Source of the DNA: Proteus faecis
Lineage (GTDB): Bacteria > Pseudomonadota > Gammaproteobacteria > Enterobacterales > Enterobacteriaceae
Reading direction: 5' to 3'
NCBI RefSeq assembly: GCF_003144395.1
Contig: NZ_PENZ01000003.1
Location: forward strand, 280-34,120
DNA length: 33,841 nt
In this document: piece by piece, positions 23,172 through 31,596 of the stretch
Position numbering within the stretch: the first letter of the stretch is position 1
Layout: each line of letters begins with the position of its first letter
Notes under the pieces: model-generated
Told to the model about the DNA's origin: nothing
Databases searched by the model: none
What the model saw: the letters and a program-made list of their open reading frames with translations, nothing else
Made by a program: the position numbers and the translations under genes

Positions 23172-24898
23172 TGAATTCGTTTTCCTGTTGGCAAAATAAT
23201 CAGTGTTAATTGATTAAAAAGATGAACATCAGCATAAAGCGCAAAAAAACGATTAAGCATTTCTCCAAATAAATGAATATCACCTTCACCATTAAAACCA
23301 TTGCTATCAATCGTGACTTCGATATCAATACCTCGCTGTAAAAAACCTTTCTCAAAGCGTTCAATTAAATGATGTTCGACATGAATAATGGCGTCGAGTT
23401 TTCTGTGGTTCATATCATCATCTCGCCAATCATAAAGTGCGAGAGTGCCTCGTAGCACTTCAGCATTATCCATCATGTTAAGAAAGCTAGAACCTAAATG
23501 GCTTAGCACTCGCCAGTGGAAGCGATCTTCTGAAGGTGGATAAAGAGGAAGTGTTGGCTTGCACAAATTACATACTGTTAATGGGATCTGTAAGGTTTGT
23601 TCTGTTCTATCAAGTAAGGTACTTTGCAGTGCTTTGCGAGGTAATTGCCCATTCGTGCCAGTAAGTTGTAATGACAGGGTTTCTGTTTGAGTTGCTAAAT
23701 CAATCTCTTGTTGTTCCCCTCCTAGTATAAGCCAAGTATCATGAAGGCCCGTAACACCACGCTTCACTCGGGTGTGATAATAACGTTCAGGTGCATTATG
23801 CCGTAACATGCCACCACGATGACGAAAGCTGGTAAAGGGTACATAAACTGCTTCATTTGTACGTTGAGAACCATATACGCTATCAACACTATAGATTTCA
23901 GTATGCCCATCTTGAACACGACGAGGTCGTAATAAATATTCACTTTCCAATCTATTAACAGTCAGTGGATCGGCTTCTATATTAAAAAGGTTGATAACGG
24001 GGACACAATGTAAACGTATATTTTCCTCATTTAATGTAAGAGCGTTATCCCACAATGTATTGAGAACAATATCTAATTCAAATTCAGATGTTTCTTCAGG
24101 AAAATGGATATCATCTAATCCATTAAGTGAAACAAACATAAACTTTTCACGGAAAGAAAAATATTCGAGTAATAATTGATAACCACTAAATGTGGTGTCT
24201 CCTTTAGGCCAAAGAGTGTCTGTATTCTTAAATCCTCCTGGTGAAAAATAGAGAGGGATTGCTATTCTATCTTTTGACTGAGGAAGCTTTAGATAAGTTT
24301 TGGCAACTTGTTTAGTTAATGCTAAATGCAGTGCATTAGTTGTTGGAATATCGCCAGATAAATAAAACGAGAGAGCATGAAGGCTTACTTCAGACCAATT
24401 AATTATTTCACTGCATTTAAATTTTAACCGAATAGCTGAACGCCCATCTGGCTCGGTCGTTAAATTTACAGCAGCAATTTTTATTGGATTAAGCGTTAAA
24501 TCTTGTGTTGTTCGATAGTGACAAATCGTTTTTTTAGGACCAATAGGGCGGGAAAGAACCTCAAATTGAGCAGATATTTTATCCGTCATTTTCATTTTTT
24601 GAATGTCAGGGGCTAATTCAACAATGGATAATGATGGAATCGTTTGTAAATAGTGAGGCCATAATAAACTGACAAGACCTTCTGTTAACTCAGGTAAATC
24701 ATCATCAATTTTTTGTCTTAATTGCCCCATAGAGAAAGCAAAACCTTCAAATAAACGCTCAACAAAAGGATCGGGTGTGCCGGCTTTATCTAAGTCGAGC
24801 ATTGCCGCTCTATCGGGATGTGCTTGCGCAAACTCTTTTGCGGCTTCTCTAAGATAGCGCATTTCTGCATCAAAATAGCGAAGGGTTAAATCATCCAT
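23135..24898 (-). CDS. tssF: T6SS baseplate protein TssF
   Basis: A 587-residue protein with the family opening 'LTLRYFDAEMRYLREAAKEF' and 'HPDRAAMLDLDKAGTPDPFVERLFEGFAF', then 'LTEGLVSLLWPHYLQTIPSL', characteristic of TssF (VasA/ImpG). The C-terminus shows 'ALYDWRDDDMNHRKLDAIIH' and 'GEGDIHLFGEMLNRFFALYA', also family hallmarks. TssF forms the wedge core with TssG. Length is normal (~580-620). It begins 32 bp after tssA and overlaps tssG by 37 bp. Confidence 0.95.
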   Translation of the reverse strand: MDDLTLRYFDAEMRYLREAAKEFAQAHPDRAAMLDLDKAGTPDPFVERLFEGFAFSMGQLRQKIDDDLPELTEGLVSLLWPHYLQTIPSLSIVELAPDIQKMKMTDKISAQFEVLSRPIGPKKTICHYRTTQDLTLNPIKIAAVNLTTEPDGRSAIRLKFKCSEIINWSEVSLHALSFYLSGDIPTTNALHLALTKQVAKTYLKLPQSKDRIAIPLYFSPGGFKNTDTLWPKGDTTFSGYQLLLEYFSFREKFMFVSLNGLDDIHFPEETSEFELDIVLNTLWDNALTLNEENIRLHCVPVINLFNIEADPLTVNRLESEYLLRPRRVQDGHTEIYSVDSVYGSQRTNEAVYVPFTSFRHRGGMLRHNAPERYYHTRVKRGVTGLHDTWLILGGEQQEIDLATQTETLSLQLTGTNGQLPRKALQSTLLDRTEQTLQIPLTVCNLCKPTLPLYPPSEDRFHWRVLSHLGSSFLNMMDNAEVLRGTLALYDWRDDDMNHRKLDAIIHVEHHLIERFEKGFLQRGIDIEVTIDSNGFNGEGDIHLFGEMLNRFFALYADVHLFNQLTLIILPTGKRIQWKESHNPQLPR

Positions 24899-24930
24899 TA
24901 ATTTGATACCTTGATTTTTCGAGTAAAAGA

Positions 24931-26550
24931 TTAGGAATATAAAATTGCAGAGCGAACGGGATCGATTGCAGTTAATTCACTGAGTAACAGTTCCATCTGT
25001 TGTTCTATACGGGGCTTATCTGAGGTGTTACGTTGAATTTTGGCTCGGAAAAGATGAAGCTGTCGTGCTTTCACTTCAAAAATATAGTTGGGCTCCCATT
25101 GTGTTAACGACATAGAAAGTGCTTTTTTATCGAGTTCACGTAATAAATTTAATGCCAGATCGTGGCGAGCAAATTGTTCTGCTATTCGTGCCATTATGAG
25201 GTTTAATAACCATTTTTGTCTTGAAGTGCTGATATCAGGGCGATGTTGTAGCCATTTTAATGCAACGTCTATACCTTCATTATCAGCTTGTGTGATAGCT
25301 TCGGTTTCTAATGCCAGTATTGATTGATCTTCAGATTGATTAGAAACATTATTTGATAATCCTTGCATGACATCAAAATTTTCTTCCATAACCTGTTGTT
25401 TTATCCAACTTAATGTGACTTCATCGGCAAATGGTGTGCCATCTTCCCATGAGAGTTTCTCTAAATCAGGAAGACGAGTAAGGAATTGTTTTAAATCGTT
25501 TTTTATAATATCAGACCATGCATTCCAAGGTGCAGGGGATTTACTAAGTGCTTGATAGAGATACCACTGCACATCTAACCAAAAATGGTTAACACCTTCT
25601 GCAAAAAGCTTATCCGCTTGCTCCGCCAGTTCCCCCCAACTTTGTTGTAAATAGAGGCGTTTAAGTTGTGCTCTTGCATCTGTTCTTGGTGGTGAAAGAC
25701 GAGTACGACCTTGCTGATCTTGTGGCGGAAGTTGATGAATTGTATCCCATCTCACCACTTTCATTAATCTATGTCCTGCTAACCAACCATTAGATTGATT
25801 ACGTAGATAATTAGCGAGCATTTTTGATTGATCTAATAATTCACGACCCGACTGTATGGTCTCTATTGGTGTGCTCTGTGAAATTGAAGGAGAGGTAGGA
25901 CTGTTGTAAGTTGGGTCAGTCCGGCTAATGTTTTGTGGGACTAATGAATTTGTCCCGCCTGATTGAGCTAGGCGTTTTTCGAGTGCTTGAAATAATCCTG
26001 AAAATTGTGGTTTTTCATTTTCATTCCATGTTTCAATCTCTGTTTCAATGGTGGTTAATAAGGCGATAATACGAGAAAATTCATTATGATCGACCTCGGG
26101 ATAAAGCGATAAACTATCTAAAACACGTTGCCCAGATAACCACTCTAAAGCAAATTTTCGACTAGTGGCTCGGCTCGGTAATAATGTGTCGTGATAGCGA
26201 ATAAGCAATCCAGCCAAAAGCCCCAAAGAATCGGCAAGTCCATGTTCACCTTCTTTGTGCAAGCGTGCCCAAATATAATAAGTTACAACGCGCACATCTT
26301 TGCAGGAATTGAGCAGTAAATTTTCAGCAAGTAAGCAAATAAGCTCCGTATCGGCACCAGAGAGTTTATTAACTTCTTCTTTCATGCGCTCAAAGTCATC
26401 TTCATAGCTGGGATCATCACCCACAGGTTGATTAGGCGTAATGGGTAATAGCCAACGATCCCATAAATTGATTTGTTGTTGAGCAAGTTGTTGCACTTTG
26501 TTTGTATCATCAGCAAAGCATGATGAGATTAAGGTATCCAATAAGGACAT
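24931..26550 (-). CDS. tssA: T6SS cap/assembly protein TssA
   Basis: A 539-residue TssA-family protein. The N-terminal ImpA_N-like region (~1-130) includes 'DPSYEDDFERMKEEVNKLSG' and 'VRVVTYYIWARLHKEGEHGL', and the middle 'SGRELLDQSKMLANYLRNQS' with 'GWLAGHRLMKVVRWDTIHQL' marks the long TssA class with a C-terminal VasJ-like domain ('RLYLQQSWGELAEQADKLFA', 'VNHFWLDVQWYLYQAL'). TssA guides baseplate docking and then rides the distal end of the growing sheath. It is 45 bp downstream of tssM. The name follows common usage for this class; subclass limits its exact role. Confidence 0.88.
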   Translation of the reverse strand: MSLLDTLISSCFADDTNKVQQLAQQQINLWDRWLLPITPNQPVGDDPSYEDDFERMKEEVNKLSGADTELICLLAENLLLNSCKDVRVVTYYIWARLHKEGEHGLADSLGLLAGLLIRYHDTLLPSRATSRKFALEWLSGQRVLDSLSLYPEVDHNEFSRIIALLTTIETEIETWNENEKPQFSGLFQALEKRLAQSGGTNSLVPQNISRTDPTYNSPTSPSISQSTPIETIQSGRELLDQSKMLANYLRNQSNGWLAGHRLMKVVRWDTIHQLPPQDQQGRTRLSPPRTDARAQLKRLYLQQSWGELAEQADKLFAEGVNHFWLDVQWYLYQALSKSPAPWNAWSDIIKNDLKQFLTRLPDLEKLSWEDGTPFADEVTLSWIKQQVMEENFDVMQGLSNNVSNQSEDQSILALETEAITQADNEGIDVALKWLQHRPDISTSRQKWLLNLIMARIAEQFARHDLALNLLRELDKKALSMSLTQWEPNYIFEVKARQLHLFRAKIQRNTSDKPRIEQQMELLLSELTAIDPVRSAILYS

Positions 26551-26595
26551 AGTGAGCGTATTTCCTTTTGAGATATTAGGGAATGTGATTTTTAT

Positions 26596-29500
26596 TTAAT
26601 CCAAAAAAATCTTTTCCGGTAACACAAAATTACGGAGTTGTAAGAGTGCAATTGGACCATCACCCATTTCTGTTCTTAAGGTGTAATTAAGAGATTGTCC
26701 ATTTAAGGTTTTCCAACTGACTGAATAACTGCTGGTGCTACCGGCATAAGGGGTGATATTGGCATCTTCCAATAAACGAATAATGCCCCAGACGCCACGA
26801 TAATCGCCATAAATACGTGTGCCTGTATTGGTTGTGATCCAACTCAGTGATGCACCAGAGGCAACGGTATCCGCTGGCCAGACAAAGCGTTGCCATTGGG
26901 GTTGTTGGTTATCATAGATAAGAGACTGTTTATCTATCATAAGATGGGTTTGCATAATGTTTGGAGAGGTACCCGGACGTAATTCAAAATAAAGGCGTGC
27001 TTCACCATTCGCAAAAACCACATCCCCTAAGTAGCTTAATTTATCTAAGGCTTTTAAGAACTCGGGATTAAAGGTTAAGCCTTGAGCATTGGTGGTATCG
27101 GGTACCCAATGTGTCCCCTCTTTATGTAAAACACCATTAAGGTGAGTTTCAAGAAAACGTTGAATACGTCCATTATCAGGGCGTAAATATTGCGCCATAA
27201 GAGGCAGTGAGATCTCACTTTGCGTATTTTTGAGTGGATAACGTCCACCAAAGGCGCTATTCCAATCATTCACAACCGCATTTCGCCATTGGGTGTTGAT
27301 ACCTTGCGAAGTCGGCGCTAATAGCTGTTGCCATGCTTGAGATAGGGGTTGTACCAGTAGTGTTTGCCCAAATCCATTCCACTCTTGGCCAAAGCTTGCG
27401 GCGATTAAGCTTCCGTAGTCTTGCGTTTCTGATAAATCGACCGTTTTTCCTTCAAAAACACTTCTTGCTAAGGCTTGAGACATCGCTTGGGGATCGGGGG
27501 CATTAACCACTTGTTGCAGTTTTAAACGCACTCGCGTTACCCGTGTGAGATAGGCTTGTAAGCTTAATGTATCACTATTTTGTACAGCAGATTGCGGATC
27601 AGTAAAAGCCAGTATTGGTGCAAAAACAGGCTCTAAGGGACCTGTGAACTCGGCTTTTTGGCTAATTACCGGTTGTTGCTCTTTGTTTAATAAGTCTTTG
27701 GCGGAATTTACAAAAGAGTCAGCGAGCTTTTCTTGCTGACGACCCGTTTTGCCTTGGTAAGAAAGCGTATTCATCAACGCAATAATGGGGGACTGTCTGA
27801 TATCGCTCATGAGTGTGAGTTGATCAATCGTATCGGATAAACTCTGTGTTTCTCGCCACTGTAAGCCATTAAGAAAGCTTAACCAACTGCCCGAAAAATC
27901 ATTAAAATAGCGCTCGGTGAGATTTTGTTGCAGTTTTTCAGGTGAGATATCAATATCGGTCTCTTTTTGTGTGTCACTTAATACCCAATCTATTTCTTCT
28001 CGTCTTTCATGAACCGCTTTTTTAATTGCGGGTTCAATCGATTCTTCCCACGCTTTGCGCGTAAAAATACCGGGTATGGTTTCAGAGGTGCTGAGTAAGA
28101 AACTGACATCGGTATCCCCTGTCATATCCTCTAATGTCATCTCTGCAAAGTTATGCTGTGCCTGTTGTAAGATTTTTTGATAAAGCGCAGACTCGCCATT
28201 ACGTTGACCAATTTGGCGAATAAGGATAGTGCGACTTCCAGCGACTAAATTGCGATTAGGTTTGATAGTCCATTCATTATGATACGGTAATTGAGCGGCA
28301 TAGAAGGTTAATAGCTCCGTGCCTAATGTTTGCCATTCACCTTCTTTTAGATCTTCATTTTGATGCCAAATATTGAGTACGCTTTCAGTAAAAAAAGCCG
28401 GTTTGATACGAGACGGTTCACTCATCATCAAATAGGCTTTTAATGTTTGATAAGCAGATTGAGCCCCTTCTGTGCGTTCAGCACTTTCGGGGGGAAGCTG
28501 CACAAAGCTTTGAAGATAAGTTTCAAGATGATGCTGAGTTGAATCCCGTAATAACGGTAACATAGATTGACTATAAACCGGCCAGAGATGACTAAGCAAT
28601 GAGCTATTACTACTTAAGCCAAAGCGTAACCAAAATGGCACTGCATTCTGTTCTCGATAACTCAATAACCCCAAGGTTTGTTGCAAACCATATTGGGCTT
28701 GTAAACGCGCAAGTTCAGATTGGTGATTGTCCGTTGCTAATTGCGCTTGTTGTTGGCTTTGGGTAATTAATTGGCGATTCATCAAGTAAGAGACCACCAT
28801 ACCAATGCCCCACAACGTCATGGCCGTTGCGGCAGTATATTGTAAAATGCGTTTTGAATTTAAACCTAAAGGTGAAGCTTTTAATTGTGGTGGAAGCTGT
28901 TTATTTGCAGAGAGTAGCGCTTTCCAGTGTGTATTATCTGTCCATTGGTTATTTAACGATATCGTGGAAGATGAAGATAAATTCTCACGAACAGGTGTAC
29001 TAAAGAGCATGCCTGCAAAGGGTAATGAGCGATAACCCGATAAAAGTGGCGCCAAGTTATTGGCGAGTTTTTCACATCCTTCATGTTGTAGAAAACGGGC
29101 TAAAGCCAGTAAATAGGTATGTGTTTGATTGTGTAAGACAGCGTGTGTACCTTGTTCTACTAATGCAGGTAAAAGTGTTTTTAAGTTATTAGAAAGTGTT
29201 TCAGAAGTGGCTTTTAAGGGGGCTGAATACAGCACTGTAGGTGTTTCATCTGCGGTTATTTCACCGCTATTACTGACGTTCCATAGCCAAATAGGTGCCT
29301 GCCAGCGTAATTGACGAAAGAGCTGGTGGAAATAACGGCTTGCGGTGTCTGTATTGGCGGGGTTTAAGTGATTAAATAAAGAATGACCCAATGGTTGTTG
29401 CGATAAGCTGTTTTCAGAGACCCAAATAACCGCATCAAGCGGACGACGTCGGCGCAGTTGTTTTAAATCTTGAATTAAATTTTCATCAATAGGTTGATGG

Positions 29501-29937
29501 ATATCGCCACCATAAATAAGCAATGTGCCGTTATTTTCTTGCCAGATATCCGTTGTTAGGTTGGGAGTGAGTTTTTCTATAGAAAGGGGGGAGCCGATAA
29601 GGAGTTGGATTGATAGTTTTGACTTGTAAGTAAATGAGTAGTTTTCTTTTATATATTTATTCCAATCATTTACTCTGTCATTTTTTTTGTTTATCTTATC
29701 TTTTTTATCATTAGCTTCAATATCCATAATTATATTAGGTTTAAGGTAGCGAGAAAGGAAAAAAAGCACTATTAAGGAGAAAATAACTGAACCAATCATT
29801 AAGTACGATTGAGTTACTGTGATAGATGTTTTATTAAAAATAATAAATAAGAACAAAATTGTAGCTAATGAAATTATTGAAATAATGACAAAGAGTGAAA
29901 GATAGCGTGTTATTTTTGATTTCATCATAAATTCCAT
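26596..29937 (-). CDS. tssM: T6SS inner-membrane protein TssM (IcmF)
   Basis: A 1113-residue IcmF-family protein spanning the envelope. Two N-terminal helices (~12-33, ~40-60), a cytoplasmic domain, a third helix (~366-388, 'AATAMTLWGIGMVVSYLM'), then a large periplasmic domain with 'LQAYLTRVTRVRLKLQQVVN' and 'AFGGRYPLKNTQSEISLPLM', ending in the IcmF C-terminal domain ('VSWKTLNGQSLNYTLRTEMG'). It links TssL and TssJ. Where many homologues have a Walker A (GPPGSGKT), this has 'LIGSPLSIEKLTPNL', without the Lys, so the cytoplasmic domain is probably not an NTPase. Its start overlaps the upstream gene by 13 bp. The cytoplasmic part (~90-360) looks short. Confidence 0.94.
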   Translation of the reverse strand: MEFMMKSKITRYLSLFVIISIISLATILFLFIIFNKTSITVTQSYLMIGSVIFSLIVLFFLSRYLKPNIIMDIEANDKKDKINKKNDRVNDWNKYIKENYSFTYKSKLSIQLLIGSPLSIEKLTPNLTTDIWQENNGTLLIYGGDIHQPIDENLIQDLKQLRRRRPLDAVIWVSENSLSQQPLGHSLFNHLNPANTDTASRYFHQLFRQLRWQAPIWLWNVSNSGEITADETPTVLYSAPLKATSETLSNNLKTLLPALVEQGTHAVLHNQTHTYLLALARFLQHEGCEKLANNLAPLLSGYRSLPFAGMLFSTPVRENLSSSSTISLNNQWTDNTHWKALLSANKQLPPQLKASPLGLNSKRILQYTAATAMTLWGIGMVVSYLMNRQLITQSQQQAQLATDNHQSELARLQAQYGLQQTLGLLSYREQNAVPFWLRFGLSSNSSLLSHLWPVYSQSMLPLLRDSTQHHLETYLQSFVQLPPESAERTEGAQSAYQTLKAYLMMSEPSRIKPAFFTESVLNIWHQNEDLKEGEWQTLGTELLTFYAAQLPYHNEWTIKPNRNLVAGSRTILIRQIGQRNGESALYQKILQQAQHNFAEMTLEDMTGDTDVSFLLSTSETIPGIFTRKAWEESIEPAIKKAVHERREEIDWVLSDTQKETDIDISPEKLQQNLTERYFNDFSGSWLSFLNGLQWRETQSLSDTIDQLTLMSDIRQSPIIALMNTLSYQGKTGRQQEKLADSFVNSAKDLLNKEQQPVISQKAEFTGPLEPVFAPILAFTDPQSAVQNSDTLSLQAYLTRVTRVRLKLQQVVNAPDPQAMSQALARSVFEGKTVDLSETQDYGSLIAASFGQEWNGFGQTLLVQPLSQAWQQLLAPTSQGINTQWRNAVVNDWNSAFGGRYPLKNTQSEISLPLMAQYLRPDNGRIQRFLETHLNGVLHKEGTHWVPDTTNAQGLTFNPEFLKALDKLSYLGDVVFANGEARLYFELRPGTSPNIMQTHLMIDKQSLIYDNQQPQWQRFVWPADTVASGASLSWITTNTGTRIYGDYRGVWGIIRLLEDANITPYAGSTSSYSVSWKTLNGQSLNYTLRTEMGDGPIALLQLRNFVLPEKIFLD

Positions 29938-31322
29938 TTTTTGTTAAGCGTGTTTAAAAAATGAATTTTCCAGTAAAAATTAATATAAATTTTTTTAATT
30001 ACACTAATTATTATGATAGTAAAAAGAAAGGAGGTTGATGTGATTATTATTCTTTCACTGTTAAATTCGACGTGGTCAATTATATTCTTAAAAATGACTG
30101 AAATAAGAGCAAAAAAACCAACCAGAAGAGTACCTAGTGGAAATAATGGTTTTGATATGTTCCAGTAATGATTGTCAATGTGTGATTTTTGAACTCCTAT
30201 TGTTTGGCAATAATAGTTTTTATCCGATTTATAAAATAAAAGCTGACTAGTTTCTTTAAATCTTGATAAGTAAATTAGAGCCAATAAATGAAATATAGAT
30301 AATTCTTTATAATTATCTATATATTCATTAAAAAAGTAACCTTGGGGATAGCTTTCTAAGGATAACTGATAGCTTTTTTCGTTTCTTAACTTTATCAAGA
30401 TATTGCTTGATTTTATTTCTTCAATATCAATGAAATTAACCTGTTTTATATCCTTATTACTTTGTTGTTGAATTAATGTCATTGTTTTGATGCTTTCATC
30501 TATATTATCCATATTAAATGGCATTGGTTGAAATAATTTTAAAAATCTCTTTTCTTGGTTATGAGATAGTATAATTAAACTTGCAAATTCATTTTCTTCA
30601 TTAGTAGACAATGAATAGTTATTAATTGAGAAAATAAATGTAGTTGCTTTCTTTTTTCTAATTAAATTTAATTGTTTGCTATAGTTTGGTTTTTTTTGAA
30701 AGATGAACTCACAATTATTTAAGTAGTCATCAAAAAATGATTTTAATTTATTTTTTATAAAATAACTCTGTTCAAATAAACTATTTATTATAATTAAATA
30801 GTTTTCATTTTTACTGATTTTTATATCCTTGATACTATTTATTAAAAGTTTCACTATATAGAAAACTCTTTCTTCACCAACCACTCCTTCTTTTTCTAAA
30901 TCTATTAATCTGTTTTTTAGCTCTGTTTTTTCAAATGATTTTTCGTTATTGAAGTTAGAAATAATTGATGGATTATTAGATATTATATTTGAATAAATTA
31001 AATATAAATTATCTTGTTTTGATTTAATCCATTTGGTTAATAAATCCGCTTGCCAAAAACACCAGTAAATATATAGTGTTTTCTTTATCTCCCAAAATAA
31101 GGTATAAGCAGATATTAAAAAGAATGAAAAAAGGAAAATAATTGAAGATAATATAAAACCATCATTACTCATTATATAATTTTTAAAGTCAATCTTTAAT
31201 GTGAATTTTAAAATTAAAAAGTAAACTGAATTTATAAATATTATAAAGGTACTTAAAGTTAATAATGGAAATGGTTTGTTTTTCCAAGGTGGAGGATTGT
31301 ATGGAGGTATCCAATATTTCAT
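29925..31322 (-). CDS. Unrecognised four-helix membrane protein in T6SS operon
   Basis: A 465-residue protein I do not recognise. Layout: a proline-rich cytoplasmic start 'MKYWIPPYNPPPWKNKPFP', helices at ~20-40 and ~56-78, a soluble domain of about 310 residues, then helices at ~393-411 and ~424-444 and a basic tail 'LNTLNKKWNL'. It is very AT-rich, rich in Asn, Lys and Ile, well below the neighbouring tssM in GC. It starts directly after the PAAR stop (TAAATG) with GGAG inside the PAAR gene's end, and overlaps tssM by 13 bp, so it is locked into the operon. Possible roles are immunity to a membrane-active effector, or an accessory of the TssJLM complex. Neither is shown. Confidence 0.8.
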   Translation of the reverse strand: MKYWIPPYNPPPWKNKPFPLLTLSTFIIFINSVYFLILKFTLKIDFKNYIMSNDGFILSSIIFLFSFFLISAYTLFWEIKKTLYIYWCFWQADLLTKWIKSKQDNLYLIYSNIISNNPSIISNFNNEKSFEKTELKNRLIDLEKEGVVGEERVFYIVKLLINSIKDIKISKNENYLIIINSLFEQSYFIKNKLKSFFDDYLNNCEFIFQKKPNYSKQLNLIRKKKATTFIFSINNYSLSTNEENEFASLIILSHNQEKRFLKLFQPMPFNMDNIDESIKTMTLIQQQSNKDIKQVNFIDIEEIKSSNILIKLRNEKSYQLSLESYPQGYFFNEYIDNYKELSIFHLLALIYLSRFKETSQLLFYKSDKNYYCQTIGVQKSHIDNHYWNISKPLFPLGTLLVGFFALISVIFKNIIDHVEFNSERIIITSTSFLFTIIIISVIKKIYINFYWKIHFLNTLNKKWNL

Positions 31323-31577
31323 TTATATCTCCATATCATTACAACTTGAGTAAACAATAGCACCACATTGTGTTTTACAACCATCAAATACAATCCCTTT
31401 ACCATTTTCATTATAATGTGAACTACTTTCAATAATTTGATTATTCCCGTGTAGAGGACATGAAACAGTATCATAAAGAAGAGTGGCATTTTTCCCATCA
31501 ACAATAAGAGTAGCACTTGATGATATAACTTTACCTCCATGTGATGTAGGATCACCTAATCGAATAATATTTTTCAT
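31323..31577 (-). CDS. PAAR-domain T6SS spike tip
   Basis: An 84-residue stand-alone PAAR protein that caps the VgrG spike with a metal-stabilised cone. The start 'MKNIIRLGDPTSHGGKVISS' carries the typical 'GDPTSHGG' turn and first His; a second His is in 'SCPLHGNN' and Cys residues in 'FDGCKTQCGA' complete the likely metal ligands. It lacks an extension, so any toxin must bind it in trans. It lies 19 bp downstream of the broken Tle3-like gene and directly upstream of the unknown membrane protein. In enteroaggregative E. coli, Tle3 is loaded on VgrG together with a PAAR-linked cassette (recalled), which fits this neighbour. Confidence 0.9.
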   Translation of the reverse strand: MKNIIRLGDPTSHGGKVISSSATLIVDGKNATLLYDTVSCPLHGNNQIIESSSHYNENGKGIVFDGCKTQCGAIVYSSCNDMEI

Positions 31578-31596
31578 TTTATTCTCTCCAAGTTGA

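Noticed and set aside
31319-31555. 78-residue frame overlapping the PAAR gene
   Set aside because: Out-of-frame shadow of the PAAR protein with repetitive Leu/Met composition.
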